A DNA stretch of 64,000 nt from Leptospira chreensis (GCF_016919165.1 NZ_JAFFPS010000006.1:1-64000); one strand, 5' to 3'; shown: positions 47,292-57,357, numbered from the stretch's first letter. Numbers and translations are program-made. The notes: a model not told the origin generated them from the sequence alone.

Positions 47292-48191
47292 AACTAACTT
47301 TGCTTTGGTTAATTCTTCTGGTTTGAAAGGTTTTTCTTTTTTAATGTAGTCGATCATCTCTTCTCGGTGGGAATAACCAGCACCGAGGATTGCTTTTTGG
47401 ATGACAAAGTCCTTCCAAGTTTTCAAACAATGACCGAATTTTTCACGGTCTAAAAGTCGTGTGATGGATTCCTCATTTTCTCCCCAAACATAAGGATTCG
47501 CACCTGCGTGAAGGAGTTCAATCAAACATTCAACAGCATCAGCAGAGGCAGCCAAAAACAAAGCTGTGTTTCCCAGATTGTCTTTTGTTTCTAAAGAAAA
47601 ATCTCCTTCTTCTAAAAGATAAGTACAAAGATCATATAAATTTCTTTCCGCCACTAAGTGGAGTGCTGTTTTTCCTTCGCTATCTTTGTGTTCGATGATA
47701 CTGGGAAACTTATGGAATAGGAGTTTTATGATCTCCATTCGATCTTCAATGATCGCTTCTAAAAAAACGGAACGTCCTTCTTCATTACGTAAGGAGATAA
47801 CATCCTCTGAAATGGAATTAGATAATACATCCCAGAGTGATTCTGCGGATTCCAAGACAGCCAAATGAAAGATGGTATTTCCATTTTTGTCTCGTGTAAG
47901 AAGATGGGATGAGGTTTTCCAAGTCGCAACCGTTTCCACAAGGATTCGTAAAAAGGATTCTTTGTTTTGACCGATCACATCGAAGATGACGTTGCCGGGA
48001 GTTCTGTAAGGAAATGCGGGATCGGCTCCATTTAAAATGGCATGCCGAAACAAATCTTCATTCTCCATCTTAAGCATCCAAGAGAGAGAATTCGTTCCAT
48101 ACGAATCCAATTCATTCGGATCAGCACCCGCACCGATTTCTCTATTCCATTCTTCGATACTTCCCGATTTGGCAACGTCAATCAAACTCAT
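47280..48191 (-). CDS. Ankyrin-repeat protein
   Basis: A 303-residue cytoplasmic protein without signal peptide. Ankyrin units of about 33 residues are visible: DVAKSGSIEEWNREIGAGAD, DKNGNTIFHLAVLESAESLW, DSEGKTALHLVAERNLYDLC and DNLGNTALFLAASADAVECL. The ends are capped by less regular helices. Ankyrin repeats bind other proteins; bacterial ones often serve as inhibitors or chaperones of a neighbouring enzyme. The ATG directly abuts the stop of the GMC oxidoreductase gene, so a partnership with that enzyme is worth testing. Confidence 0.88.
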   Translation of the reverse strand: MSLIDVAKSGSIEEWNREIGAGADPNELDSYGTNSLSWMLKMENEDLFRHAILNGADPAFPYRTPGNVIFDVIGQNKESFLRILVETVATWKTSSHLLTRDKNGNTIFHLAVLESAESLWDVLSNSISEDVISLRNEEGRSVFLEAIIEDRMEIIKLLFHKFPSIIEHKDSEGKTALHLVAERNLYDLCTYLLEEGDFSLETKDNLGNTALFLAASADAVECLIELLHAGANPYVWGENEESITRLLDREKFGHCLKTWKDFVIQKAILGAGYSHREEMIDYIKKEKPFKPEELTKAKLVDLI

Positions 48192-49946
48192 TTAGGTTAA
48201 GATTTTACGTTTATTCACTAACGTCGATTTTTTAACGGAAGATTTTTTAGGAAGAGATCCAATGATTTTATCAAAACCTTTTTTGGTCTCAAAGGACAAA
48301 AATTGGATGGGAGCTTTGTCTTTCGTAGGAACCAAACTCATGGCTCGTTCCGAAAGTGCCGTGATCGTCAAACTTGGATTCACTCCTAAGTTAACAGTGA
48401 GCATGGACGCATCACAAACTCGGAGGTTCTCATAACCAAACACCTTGTTTTCCATATTGATCACTCCGCGTTCCGGAGAATCGGCCACAACACATCCTCC
48501 CATAATATGACCTGTAACAGGAGCATTGAGTAGTGTATCATTAAAAGAACTTCGTGGAATCCCACCGACAATCTCTGCTAGTTTTCTAGCAAAGGCGTTG
48601 GCAATGGGAATGTAGGTAGGTGTTGGTTCGCCAGTAGAAAGTGCTGAGGTAATGGTTTTTTGGAAGGGCCAAATGAACCGTCTTTTCCGTACAAGTCGTA
48701 CGCTATTATCAACAGTCTGCATCACAAGTAGGATAATAGAATTTTTTGCGAATCCAATTGGGTTATGCGATTTCAAAAAATAAAGAGGATGGCGGACCAT
48801 CGTCCAAAAGAATTTGAGTGGTCTTGGAAAAATCCCTCCTCCATCTGTCATCACACTCGCAAGGACTCCAAAAAAATCAGATCCTTTAGAATAACGAACC
48901 GGTTCGATATGAGTGTTTTCATCGGGATGTACAGAAGATGTAATAGCAATGCCTTTGGAATAATCGGCACCTTTACTTGCCGGAACGGTGACAGGCAAAA
49001 TAGTTTCGCTATTGGTTCGAACTACATCACCTAACTTCTCAGACAAACGAATCATTTTGTTTTCTTGTTGCATCTTAAGGAGAAGTCCAACCGTTCCCAT
49101 CACACCAGCAGACAAGACCACTTGTTTGGAGTGAAATTTTCTTTTAGGATAACCAAACCAACCCGTTGTGCTATTCGTTTCCAATTCATAACCAAACTCA
49201 CCACTGGCCTCTGGATCAGGGATTCCCTTTTCATTGATAGGGATGAGGGAAGTAACTTTGGTTTCAGGGAGAATGACGGCTCCCAACTTTTCTGCTAAGT
49301 ATAAATAGTTTTTATCCAATGTATTTTTTGCGTTATGACGACAACCCACCATACAACCACCACAAAAATTACAAGGATCTCGATCCGGTCCATCACCACC
49401 AAAAAAAGGATCTTTCGGATCTTTTTTGTTTCCAAAATAAATTCCCACAGGAGTTCTCTGGAAGGTATCTCCCTTACCAAATGTTTTGGCTGTTTCTAAA
49501 AGAAGACGGTCTGGTTCCCAAAGTTGTGGATTTTCAGTCACACCAAGCATGTGCTTGGCAACATCATAATATGGTAATAATGCTTTTTCACCGCCCATTT
49601 GGGAATACAATGGAGAGTTTAAAACTTTAGAAGAAGGGACATACAATGTACATGCATAGACCAATGATCCACCGCCCACACCTGATCCACTCACAAGTAA
49701 AAAATCATTGAGTAAATTGATTCTTTGGATTCCATAGAAACCTAGTTTAGGCATCCATAAGTATTTACGAAGACTCCAATTGGTTTTAGGAAAGTCAGTG
49801 GACTTCCAACGTTTTCCCGATTCGATCACCAATACCTTATAACCTTTTTGAGACAATCGATATGCGGAAACCGATCCTCCAAAACCCGATCCAACTATAA
49901 TAAAGTCGTACTCATCATTTTGTTCTTTTGGAATGGATTGACTCAT
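48192..49946 (-). CDS. GMC-family FAD oxidoreductase with cysteine cluster
   Basis: A 584-residue flavoenzyme, started at ATG 49946 behind GAGGAAAAA. The FAD-binding Rossmann motif is [17 protein letters not shown] (about residues 15-31); [19 protein letters not shown] and the C-terminal HIMGGCVV and [18 protein letters not shown] belong to the cholesterol-oxidase-like branch of GMC enzymes. A cysteine cluster C-x2-C-x2-C-x3-C ([11 protein letters not shown]) could hold an iron-sulfur centre, seen in some relatives. The substrate is probably a hydrophobic alcohol or sterol-like compound but is unproven. There is no signal peptide. The ankyrin gene follows immediately. Confidence 0.87.
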   Translation of the reverse strand: MSQSIPKEQNDEYDFIIVGSGFGGSVSAYRLSQKGYKVLVIESGKRWKSTDFPKTNWSLRKYLWMPKLGFYGIQRINLLNDFLLVSGSGVGGGSLVYACTLYVPSSKVLNSPLYSQMGGEKALLPYYDVAKHMLGVTENPQLWEPDRLLLETAKTFGKGDTFQRTPVGIYFGNKKDPKDPFFGGDGPDRDPCNFCGGCMVGCRHNAKNTLDKNYLYLAEKLGAVILPETKVTSLIPINEKGIPDPEASGEFGYELETNSTTGWFGYPKRKFHSKQVVLSAGVMGTVGLLLKMQQENKMIRLSEKLGDVVRTNSETILPVTVPASKGADYSKGIAITSSVHPDENTHIEPVRYSKGSDFFGVLASVMTDGGGIFPRPLKFFWTMVRHPLYFLKSHNPIGFAKNSIILLVMQTVDNSVRLVRKRRFIWPFQKTITSALSTGEPTPTYIPIANAFARKLAEIVGGIPRSSFNDTLLNAPVTGHIMGGCVVADSPERGVINMENKVFGYENLRVCDASMLTVNLGVNPSLTITALSERAMSLVPTKDKAPIQFLSFETKKGFDKIIGSLPKKSSVKKSTLVNKRKILT

Positions 49947-50113
49947 GGTTCGTTTTTCCTCGTTTGCGGTGTATAAGCGAAACCGAGTCTGCAACGGAAT
50001 TCAATTCTTGTCAATTCGCTCTTAACGATTCCTATAAAAACTGATCGCAAACTGATCCAGATTATGCGGGTTACTGATTGTTTAGTTGTAAGGATTTGAT
50101 AAAGGGAAGATTC

Positions 50114-50161
50114 AAAAAAAAGGAAATTCGAGAACATCCTCGGTTTTAGCGAAGATGTTCT
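50114..50161 (-). terminator. Probable terminator of the RND pump gene
   Basis: AGAACATC (50131-50138) pairs with GATGTTCT (50154-50161), extended inward by TCG/CGA after one mismatch. On the minus strand the hairpin is followed, after 9 bases, by a run of eight T (A run 50114-50121). It is 22 bases past the pump stop codon. Confidence 0.6.
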
Positions 50162-50182
50162 GAATCATACTAAAGAATTTTT

Positions 50183-53100
50183 TTAAGTTCTTTTCTTTAG
50201 TTTGTAATAAGCAGAGAAACTAGCAGGGATAAAGATTAAAGACCCAAAGGTTCCAAATCCTAGTCCCCAAGCCAAAGACAGAGTCATCGGGATGAGTAGA
50301 GGATCCGATCCACCAATGGCATAGGCCGTTGGAATCATCCCGGCCATCGTGGTCATGGTGGTTACTAAAATAGGTCGAAACCGTTCTCCTGATGCTGTGA
50401 TGAGAGAATCATACAAACCTTCGCCCTTAGCTTGGAATTCTTGGATCGTATCAACTAACACAATGGATGCGTTTACAATCACCCCAGCAAGTCCAATGAT
50501 ACCAATCATAGCAAGAAAACTAAGGGCCTTACCAGAAATCAAAAACCCAAACACCACTCCCACAAATCCTAAAGGAATCGAAAGAATGATAAGGACTGGT
50601 TTTTTGATACTATTGAAGATAATCGCGAGGATAGCAAAAATCCCGAAAAATGCGAGCACGCCGGCAACAAGAAGAGAGACCATGGATTTGGCTGTTTCCT
50701 CTTGTTCCCCTCGAAACTTAATTTTATAACCGGGATACTTTTTACCAATATTTCCAAACTCATCTACAATCTTTCCATTCACAATCGAGGAACTTGTTTT
50801 TGCTTCATCTACGTCAGCAAGGACAGTGATCGCCTTTTCATAATCATTATGATACAAAGCTTCGATCCCTTGTACTGTTGTTTTTGTGGTAACGGCAGTA
50901 ATCGGTGTTAGGAGACCGAATTTATTTGAAATTTGAATGGAGTCCAAATCTTCTATTCCATCTCGGAACCTGTCATCGTTTTGGATTACAATTTTGACTT
51001 CGTCTTTACCTTTACGAAAGTTAGATGCTTCGAGTCCTTCCATGGCAGTTCGCACATAATAGGCAGTAATTTCGGTATCAATTCCCGTAATAGCAGAAGC
51101 CGTATCCTTCACTCGGATTTGAATTTCCTCTCTACCCGGTTTGTAATCGTCATTGATGTTGATGACTCCCTCTTGTTTTTTGAGGAATCCTTGCATCTCA
51201 TTTGAGATTTGTTTCAAAACCTTATAATCACGGCCTTCAATCGCCACAGTCACGGCTGCACCGATCGGTGGTCCGTTGACAACTAAATCCACCATCACAG
51301 AAACCGCACCGGGAAGTTTCTTTAAATCAGGTTCCAACTCACCGAAAATTTCTTGGGCCGTTCGTTTTCGTTCCGTTTCTGGAACTAAAATGATTTGTGC
51401 CATTCCCAATTGTTCTCCAATCCTTGTGAGCGGATCGGTGGGATCTGTTTGTTGGATTCCGATTTTTAGAATCACACTTTGGACTTCTGATTTAGGAATT
51501 CGATCCAGAATTGGTTGAAAGTATTGCAGTTGTTTTGTGGTCTCTTGCGCGGAGAAATCGGGCGGGAACTCTGCACGTACCATAACATAATCAATCCCTT
51601 CCTTCGGGAACAAATTGAAATTCATGAGTCCAACGAGCCCACAGGAAGACAAAAACACAATCAATATGGATCCTAGGGCAAGGAAGGGCCGATTGACAAC
51701 TCTAGTGATAAATCTTGTAAATGCTGCCTTTAGGGATTCAAAACCGTTTTCAAGAAAGGTACGAAATCGTTCGCGATTTTTAGAACGTTTTTTAACTTCA
51801 TGTGATGTGAACTGCGCATATCGAACTGGAAGTAATAAAAAGGATTCAAAAAGAGACAAAGTCAAAGCAACAATTACCATAAATGGAATTTGCCAAATGA
51901 ATTTACCCATGATTCCAGACATAAAAGCCATTGGTAAAAAAGCTGCCACTGTAGTTAAATAAGATCCAATGATGGGAACAAACAACTCACTGGCACCGAG
52001 AACCGCAGCTTCTCTAGAATCCATTTTTTTAGATCTATATTTATAGATATTCTCTGAGATGATAATACTATTATCGACTAACATCCCAAGTGAGATGATG
52101 ATCCCAAGCATAGACACTAAGTTAAAGGAAACATCAAAAATAGGAAAGGCAATGGTGGTTGCAAACAATGTCAGTGGCAAAGAAAGACTTGTCAGCAGTG
52201 AATCCTTAAGACTAAAAAAGAGAATTAATACTAAAACAACTAGAAACAAACCTTGTAGGGAATTGGTGATCACCACATCCAAACGTTTGATGGCACGGGC
52301 CCCTTCGTTATTCAGTTCCGTAAATTGGATGTTGGCTGGAATTTGTTTTTTTAATTCGGCAATTCGTTCTTGGACTGCTTCTACTGTTCGAATGATATCG
52401 GCACTATCTTTTTTGATGATCTGAAGGACATAAGCAGGTTCTCCGTTGACAACAGCTACAACCCTTTGTCTTTCATAAGTATCTTTTACATTGGCAACTT
52501 GTGATAATAAAATAGTATTTCCCGTTTCGTTTGAACGAATGGGGATATTTTTAATATCGTTAATATCATTAATCTCACCAGTTACACGAATGTCTTGGGT
52601 GATGGGCCGTAAAAAAGAACCAGCAGGAACACTAATATTTCGTTTCGAAATGGCGTTGATGATATCGGAAAAACCAAGTGTATATTTTTTCTTTAAGTCT
52701 GGATCAACACGAATGCGCCATTCTTCTTTTCGTTTTCCAAAAGCATCCACACGAGATACTCCCGAAACTTTTCGCATTTCATCTTCAATGAAACGTCCCA
52801 TTTCTTGTAGTTCCATCTCGTTCATAGCACCATGAATCGCGATCTCTAACACAGGAAAGTTGGAGCTTTTTTGTTCCGTAACAATGGGACGATCTTTGAC
52901 TTGTGTTGGTAAATTGGTCACACGATCCACAGCACGACGGATATCATTCACAACACCATCAGGGTTACTATGTTCTAAATCGATTTTGATACTGATGTCG
53001 GATTCGGAGTTTCGAGAGATAGAACGTACCGAGTCTAAACCCTCCACTTCACGTAACTTTTCTTCAATGGGAATGGTAACTTTTTTCTCCACATCCACGG

Positions 53101-53269
53101 GACTGGCACCAGGATACACAGTGAGAACACGTACTTGACGAAAGTTAACCCGAGGGAAAGCTTCTCGTTTCATAGAAAGTACAGAGATCATCCCCGCAAG
53201 GAATAAAAAAACAAAAACCAAATTGGCAACTAATGGATTGTAGACGAAGTAATGGATAATTTTTTTCAT
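50183..53269 (-). CDS. RND-family efflux transporter (AcrB/HAE1-like inner-membrane pump)
   Basis: A 1028-residue proton-driven inner-membrane pump. Twelve membrane segments are arranged as 1 + periplasmic porter domain + 5, twice over. The first periplasmic loop opens MKREAFPRVNFRQVRVLTVY and contains PGASPVDVEKKVTIPIEEKL; segment four has the proton-relay SLGMLVDNSIIISENIYKY; the second half has LAGVIVNASIVLVDTIQEF. No membrane-fusion partner or TolC-like gene is adjacent, unlike most RND operons, so it is an orphan or uses components encoded elsewhere. Substrate is unknown. Confidence 0.93.
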   Translation of the reverse strand: MKKIIHYFVYNPLVANLVFVFLFLAGMISVLSMKREAFPRVNFRQVRVLTVYPGASPVDVEKKVTIPIEEKLREVEGLDSVRSISRNSESDISIKIDLEHSNPDGVVNDIRRAVDRVTNLPTQVKDRPIVTEQKSSNFPVLEIAIHGAMNEMELQEMGRFIEDEMRKVSGVSRVDAFGKRKEEWRIRVDPDLKKKYTLGFSDIINAISKRNISVPAGSFLRPITQDIRVTGEINDINDIKNIPIRSNETGNTILLSQVANVKDTYERQRVVAVVNGEPAYVLQIIKKDSADIIRTVEAVQERIAELKKQIPANIQFTELNNEGARAIKRLDVVITNSLQGLFLVVLVLILFFSLKDSLLTSLSLPLTLFATTIAFPIFDVSFNLVSMLGIIISLGMLVDNSIIISENIYKYRSKKMDSREAAVLGASELFVPIIGSYLTTVAAFLPMAFMSGIMGKFIWQIPFMVIVALTLSLFESFLLLPVRYAQFTSHEVKKRSKNRERFRTFLENGFESLKAAFTRFITRVVNRPFLALGSILIVFLSSCGLVGLMNFNLFPKEGIDYVMVRAEFPPDFSAQETTKQLQYFQPILDRIPKSEVQSVILKIGIQQTDPTDPLTRIGEQLGMAQIILVPETERKRTAQEIFGELEPDLKKLPGAVSVMVDLVVNGPPIGAAVTVAIEGRDYKVLKQISNEMQGFLKKQEGVININDDYKPGREEIQIRVKDTASAITGIDTEITAYYVRTAMEGLEASNFRKGKDEVKIVIQNDDRFRDGIEDLDSIQISNKFGLLTPITAVTTKTTVQGIEALYHNDYEKAITVLADVDEAKTSSSIVNGKIVDEFGNIGKKYPGYKIKFRGEQEETAKSMVSLLVAGVLAFFGIFAILAIIFNSIKKPVLIILSIPLGFVGVVFGFLISGKALSFLAMIGIIGLAGVIVNASIVLVDTIQEFQAKGEGLYDSLITASGERFRPILVTTMTTMAGMIPTAYAIGGSDPLLIPMTLSLAWGLGFGTFGSLIFIPASFSAYYKLKKRT

Positions 53270-53302
53270 AAATATAATTCGATTAGAATCAACCTAAAAA
53301 TG

Positions 53303-53318
53303 TTGAATGTTCGGTCAA
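53303..53318. promoter_or_regulatory. Possible operator upstream of the RND gene
   Basis: An imperfect 16-base inverted repeat (TTGAATGTTCGGTCAA) 34 bases upstream of the pump start. It resembles TetR-type operators placed before efflux genes, but the symmetry is poor in the centre. Confidence 0.25.
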
Positions 53319-53332
53319 GGTGAAATAGAAAT

Positions 53333-54007
53333 TTATTGACTTTGTTTTTCTGATTCGCGTTCTTTTAATACTGTCTCTATCACTTCTACAAAAACAGAAG
53401 GATCTTGTGCTCCACTGACAGCATATTTTCCACCTACAATAAAGTAAGGAACGCCGCTAATTCCATTTTGATGGTAATAAAGAATTTCTTGGCGGATATT
53501 TTCTTTAAGTTCTGGATCTGCATATATGGAATCAAACTTTGTACGATCTTTATAAATAGGTTCTGCTACTTTCCAAACAACTTCCTTATCCGTAAGATCT
53601 TTTCCTTCGGTAAAGTTGGCAGCAAAGAATAAATCAACTAACTTAGCTTGTTCATCTAAGGTAGAAAGTCCAGCAACGAGAGCATGGAGTACAAGTGTGT
53701 TGGTAGCTTTTGGGATCGCATCAAATTGAAAAGAAATTCCTATCCCTTTTCCAATTTCTGTAAGACGTTGCCAAGCACCATCCAACCGGTCCAAACTTCC
53801 AAATTTTTGTGTTAGGTGTTCTTTGTAATCAATTCCTGATTCTGGAATTTCCGGAGACAATTGGAAAGGCCTCCATCGAACCTGAGGATCGATTTTATCT
53901 CCGACTGTTTGGAGAGCCAACTCCAGTTTCTTTTTCCCTACATAACACCAAGGGCAAGCTACATCAGACACGATATCAATGGAAAAAGGTTCAGAGTTGG
54001 TTGACAT
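53333..54007 (-). CDS. DsbA-family FrnE-like oxidoreductase
   Basis: A 224-residue thioredoxin-fold protein with the CPWC active site at residues 18-21 (DIVSDVACPWCYVGKKKLE). The inserted helical domain and the NGISGVPYFIVGGKYAVSGA cis-proline region match FrnE/2-hydroxychromene-2-carboxylate-isomerase-like DsbA relatives. No signal peptide, so cytoplasmic. FrnE proteins are linked to oxidative-stress resistance. It is divergent from the exported nitroreductase-like gene, with 52 bases between starts, and may share redox function with it. Confidence 0.93.
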   Translation of the reverse strand: MSTNSEPFSIDIVSDVACPWCYVGKKKLELALQTVGDKIDPQVRWRPFQLSPEIPESGIDYKEHLTQKFGSLDRLDGAWQRLTEIGKGIGISFQFDAIPKATNTLVLHALVAGLSTLDEQAKLVDLFFAANFTEGKDLTDKEVVWKVAEPIYKDRTKFDSIYADPELKENIRQEILYYHQNGISGVPYFIVGGKYAVSGAQDPSVFVEVIETVLKERESEKQSQ

Positions 54008-54059
54008 TTTAGATTAGACTCCTATCCAATTGAGGTCTAGAACCATAAAAGGGAAAATA

Positions 54060-55244
54060 ATGAAGCTCACAAGAAAAAGATTTTTATGGAACAGTTTTGC
54101 CTCCGGTGCCTTGGTGTCCCTCTCTACATTACAAACCAATTTGTACGCCTATACCGCCGAGGATTCCCAGAACCATAGAAAAGACCCCCTGGGGTATGCG
54201 GAGTCTTTAGGATTCTCCAAACCCTTGGACCAGATCCTCATCACCGCCCTCCTGGCCCCCAATTCCCACAATTCACAGCCCTGGAAAATTAAGAGGGTTT
54301 CCGATTCGGAATTTTTACTTTTTGGTGACTCTGAAAAACAACTTCCGGAAATCGATTCGCGGAACCGCCAATTCTTTCATACCCAAGGGGCTTTTTTAGA
54401 GTTAGCTCATCTAACGGCCGATAAACTTATGTTTGATACCAAAATCACTTACTTTCCCAAAGGAAAACCAAGTCCCAAAACGTTTCACTTGAACCCAGTG
54501 GCGAAATTCGAAATTTTCCCCAAAACAAAATGTGTTCATGACTTTTTATTTGCCGGAGTTCCCAACCGCCGTATGAACCGCGCTGTTTATTCTGGAGACA
54601 TTCTGACAAAAGAAGAAATTGAAGATTTAAAAATGTTAACTGGCCCAATCCGACACCAGTTACTCTTCATCAATGATCCAAAAAAATTAGAATCCATCCT
54701 TCCTATCCTTGATTCTGCTTTTGCCATGGAAACCAATCGTACATCCTCCAATGAACTCAATCGAAAGTGGTTTCGTGTTTCCAAAGAAGATATCTACAAC
54801 AAACGAGATGGACTCACACTCGAGGGAAATGGACTTTCAGGAATCAAACTTTGGTTTGCAAAAACATTCTTTGTAGATCTATCCAAAGAGGCTTGGCATT
54901 CCGAATCCTCCAAAGAAGCAGGAATCCAAATGTTCCAAAACCAAGTGTATTCTTCCAAAGCTTTGGTATTCTTTATTACAGAAGGATCTGATGAGGAACG
55001 GACTTGGATCGAAACAGGAAGGGATTTTATGCGACTCACTTTGGCGTGCGCTGTGCGTAACATTGCCTTTCATACCATGAACCAATCGGTGGAAGACTAT
55101 CCAGAAAGTAGAGCCTTCACCGAACCATTAAAAACTTTACTGGGTTTGAAACCAAAAGAACAAATCCAATTGATTGCACGGATGGGAAGGAGCTCTTACG
55201 ATTATGATTCTCCGAGACGTGAGATCCAAAGTTTTTTGATTTAA
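54060..55244 (+). CDS. Exported nitroreductase-like (Acg-type) protein
   Basis: A 394-residue protein from ATG 54060 behind GGGAAA. The N-terminus MKLTRKRFLWNSFASGALVS resembles a Tat signal with a KR pair in place of RR. The nitroreductase-like fold shows ALLAPNSHNSQPWKIKRVSD (FMN phosphate/ribityl site), an extended middle segment, and SRAFTEPLKTLLGLKPKEQI with ARMGRSSYDYDSPRR at the end. Acg-type proteins bind FMN and may sequester flavin rather than reduce substrates. Tat export would agree with a cofactor-loaded protein. Function is not established. Confidence 0.75.
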   Translation: MKLTRKRFLWNSFASGALVSLSTLQTNLYAYTAEDSQNHRKDPLGYAESLGFSKPLDQILITALLAPNSHNSQPWKIKRVSDSEFLLFGDSEKQLPEIDSRNRQFFHTQGAFLELAHLTADKLMFDTKITYFPKGKPSPKTFHLNPVAKFEIFPKTKCVHDFLFAGVPNRRMNRAVYSGDILTKEEIEDLKMLTGPIRHQLLFINDPKKLESILPILDSAFAMETNRTSSNELNRKWFRVSKEDIYNKRDGLTLEGNGLSGIKLWFAKTFFVDLSKEAWHSESSKEAGIQMFQNQVYSSKALVFFITEGSDEERTWIETGRDFMRLTLACAVRNIAFHTMNQSVEDYPESRAFTEPLKTLLGLKPKEQIQLIARMGRSSYDYDSPRREIQSFLI

Positions 55245-55278
55245 AAAATCGAATCAATATTTCTGAATCAGAAACAAA

Positions 55279-56205
55279 CTAAAATTTTGGAAGTTTTCCA
55301 AGCACATACCAAACCACGACCAAAAATTGGAAGAAGGCTGTGACAAGTAAGATGCTATAAGGTTTGGCATTCACTGCTTTTAGGGAACCAATCCTTGCGC
55401 CAAAGATCCCACCAAAACTTCCGACAAGTGCGAGCTCCAAATGTAACTTTCCTTGCATAAAAAATAATACACTTGTTCCAAAGGAAGTGAGAAAAATTCC
55501 GAGAAACGATGTGGCGACTGCTTCAACAGGACTCATGCGAAAGTAATACACAAATAGGGGAACGGCAAGAAATCCCCCACCAATCCCAAATAGGGAAGAA
55601 AACAAACCAAAGAAAATTCCAGTAACTAGAACAATGAAAACTGATTTGGGTGAATAGGAAAATGATTCCGCATGGTTCTCGTTAGTCGCCGTTGGATTTG
55701 GATTCAAATTTTGCGACTGCACTTCCAGAGATTGGTAGTATTTCCTTCTTCTCTTTAAAGCTATGATCAAATTATAAATCGCAAGGATTCCTAGAAAAAT
55801 AGTAAACACGATCAGATAAATGAATTCTGATAATGGAATCCCATAATACAACTGTTTACCGAGTTCTGTATCTTCAAACCTACCAAACTTATAGGCAGTG
55901 TACTGGGCCGCAGGAATCGAAGTAACTAATAAAAGGAATCCCTGTTTCCAACGGATTTTATTGTTTTTGTGATACACAAAAAGACCAGAAAGAGAAGAGA
56001 CCGGCATCTGCGCTAAGGAAACAGCGACCGCTTGGACTGCGGTAAGGTGGAAGAAACTATGGAAGAAGGGAGTATAAATAAACCCTCCCCCCAAACCTAA
56101 AAAAGAGGCTAAATACCCAACAAAGAATCCAACTCCAAAAACTACGATAATTCCGGGCCAAAATCCCCAGATAAAATCATGATAAATTTGAAAGTTGAAA
56201 TCCAA
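55279..56205 (-). CDS. TauE/SafE-family sulfite/anion permease-like protein
   Basis: A 308-residue membrane protein with about eight membrane segments in two halves. Each half begins with the family glycine-rich block: SFLGLGGGFIYTPFFHS and SLFGIGGGFLAVPLFVYYF. The central cytoplasmic loop is basic and longer than usual (LKRRRKYYQSLEVQSQN, about 150-175). Members export sulfite, sulfoacetate or related anions; the substrate is unknown. It ends convergent to the nitroreductase-like gene and starts 5 bases after the stop of the lipoprotein gene on the same strand. Confidence 0.9.
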   Translation of the reverse strand: MDFNFQIYHDFIWGFWPGIIVVFGVGFFVGYLASFLGLGGGFIYTPFFHSFFHLTAVQAVAVSLAQMPVSSLSGLFVYHKNNKIRWKQGFLLLVTSIPAAQYTAYKFGRFEDTELGKQLYYGIPLSEFIYLIVFTIFLGILAIYNLIIALKRRRKYYQSLEVQSQNLNPNPTATNENHAESFSYSPKSVFIVLVTGIFFGLFSSLFGIGGGFLAVPLFVYYFRMSPVEAVATSFLGIFLTSFGTSVLFFMQGKLHLELALVGSFGGIFGARIGSLKAVNAKPYSILLVTAFFQFLVVVWYVLGKLPKF

Positions 56206-56210
56206 TGGTT

Positions 56211-56783
56211 TTAGAAATGATCCTTAGCATCCTCAAAGAACTTCAGTGTCGTTCTTTCGAACACTTCTCGTTCTGTCGCTGTTTCAAAGTTGTACCAAGA
56301 AATAGGAATGAACAAAATCCACTGCGCATAATTTCTAAAGATATGGTAGTCATAAGTTCCCACCTTCTTTCCATCTTTATAGAGAAGGTATTGAACATCA
56401 TATCCATCTTGTGTGGACCAAGCAGGTAGGAAGGTTGCAGTAAGAGTCGAAATTCCAAGAAAGACTGTCGCTTCCGGAGAAGGGGAACGGTAATTTACTT
56501 TTACATTTACCAAATATCCAGTCTTCGGAACATCCACACCTTCCACTGTATTTTTAAAACGAGTTTTGTTTTGAAAATAATTCTTAAGAGCTTCCCTTCC
56601 CCCTAAATTCACTTGGGGAAATGTAGGGAGTACATAAACAAAGTTAGCATCGTTTGTTTTTTCTTCGGAAGGAAGAGGAAGGATTTTGGGGTGATCCTTA
56701 TAACTGATCAAACAATTGGTAAAAATGAAAAGTGAAACTATTACAACTGCAATAGGGGATACTTTAGTTTTGGCTATGGTCAT
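56211..56783 (-). CDS. Putative lipoprotein of unknown function
   Basis: A 190-residue protein. The ATG at 56783 follows GAGGAAGG and gives a signal ending in SLFIFTNC, with the cysteine at residue 24; an ATG at 56801 is the alternative. The mature protein contains strands typical of a compact beta domain (GYLVNVKVNYRSPSPEATVF, YDVQYLLYKDGKKVGTYDYH) and a C-terminal helix. I recognise no family. Its start lies inside the upstream gene by 20 bases, so the two are translated together. A conserved partner role in the membrane is possible. Confidence 0.65.
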   Translation of the reverse strand: MTIAKTKVSPIAVVIVSLFIFTNCLISYKDHPKILPLPSEEKTNDANFVYVLPTFPQVNLGGREALKNYFQNKTRFKNTVEGVDVPKTGYLVNVKVNYRSPSPEATVFLGISTLTATFLPAWSTQDGYDVQYLLYKDGKKVGTYDYHIFRNYAQWILFIPISWYNFETATEREVFERTTLKFFEDAKDHF

Positions 56784-57204
56784 GCAAACCTTCCTCGTCA
56801 TGTCTTCTTTCTAATTCTTCGTACAATTCTTCTTGGTCTTCTGAAAAAAATAATTCAAATCCAATGCGTAAACAAACAGGATCATCTTCAATCGAAACAT
56901 TACTAGGTAAAATTAAATTCATTACGTAGAATGTATTGGATTCTGATTCTTCTAAAAAGACTTCTGTAGCATCCCACTCATCAAACTCTTCCACGTCAGG
57001 TTTACGAAATTCTTTTAAAATTTCATCAAAGGCTTCAGTGATGTAGTTAAATTCGCCAGATTCACTATCGATGATGAATTGAATGTGGTGGCAACCAGGC
57101 CCCTCTTCCTCTAAGGGACTGAGGACAAGACTACCGCAAGCTGGGCAATGGATGACGGGATCGATGGCTCCGCTCGGCCAATTGATATTGATGGTTTCGA
57201 TCAT
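56764..57204 (-). CDS. Acidic protein of unknown function with zinc-ribbon-like cysteines
   Basis: A 146-residue cytoplasmic protein. Near the N-terminus HCPACGSLVL and EGPGCHHIQF give two CxxC/CHH-like sites, compatible with a zinc centre. The rest is strongly acidic (EILKEFRKPDVEEFDEWDAT, FFSEDQEELYEELERRHDEE). It has no signal peptide and I recognise no family. It forms an overlapping pair with the downstream lipoprotein gene. It is divergent from the gene at 57358. Confidence 0.65.
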   Translation of the reverse strand: MIETININWPSGAIDPVIHCPACGSLVLSPLEEEGPGCHHIQFIIDSESGEFNYITEAFDEILKEFRKPDVEEFDEWDATEVFLEESESNTFYVMNLILPSNVSIEDDPVCLRIGFELFFSEDQEELYEELERRHDEEGLHDHSQN

Positions 57205-57357
57205 AGGTTACAAACCTCAACTCCCCATCATAACGAATCTCATTCTTAGGGAAACCGGAATTTCCCTTTCTTTTCCAAAAAACATTTCAAAACTTTATTA
57301 GAAAATTTGAGATAAAATTTGCCTTAAATCTGGGGTTCCATTTCCATCAAAAAACAA

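Noticed and set aside
55260..55274. Palindrome TTTCTGAATCAGAAA between two convergent genes
   Set aside because: The centre leaves too small a loop for a stable hairpin, there is no T run, and its position between gene ends gives it no clear regulatory role.
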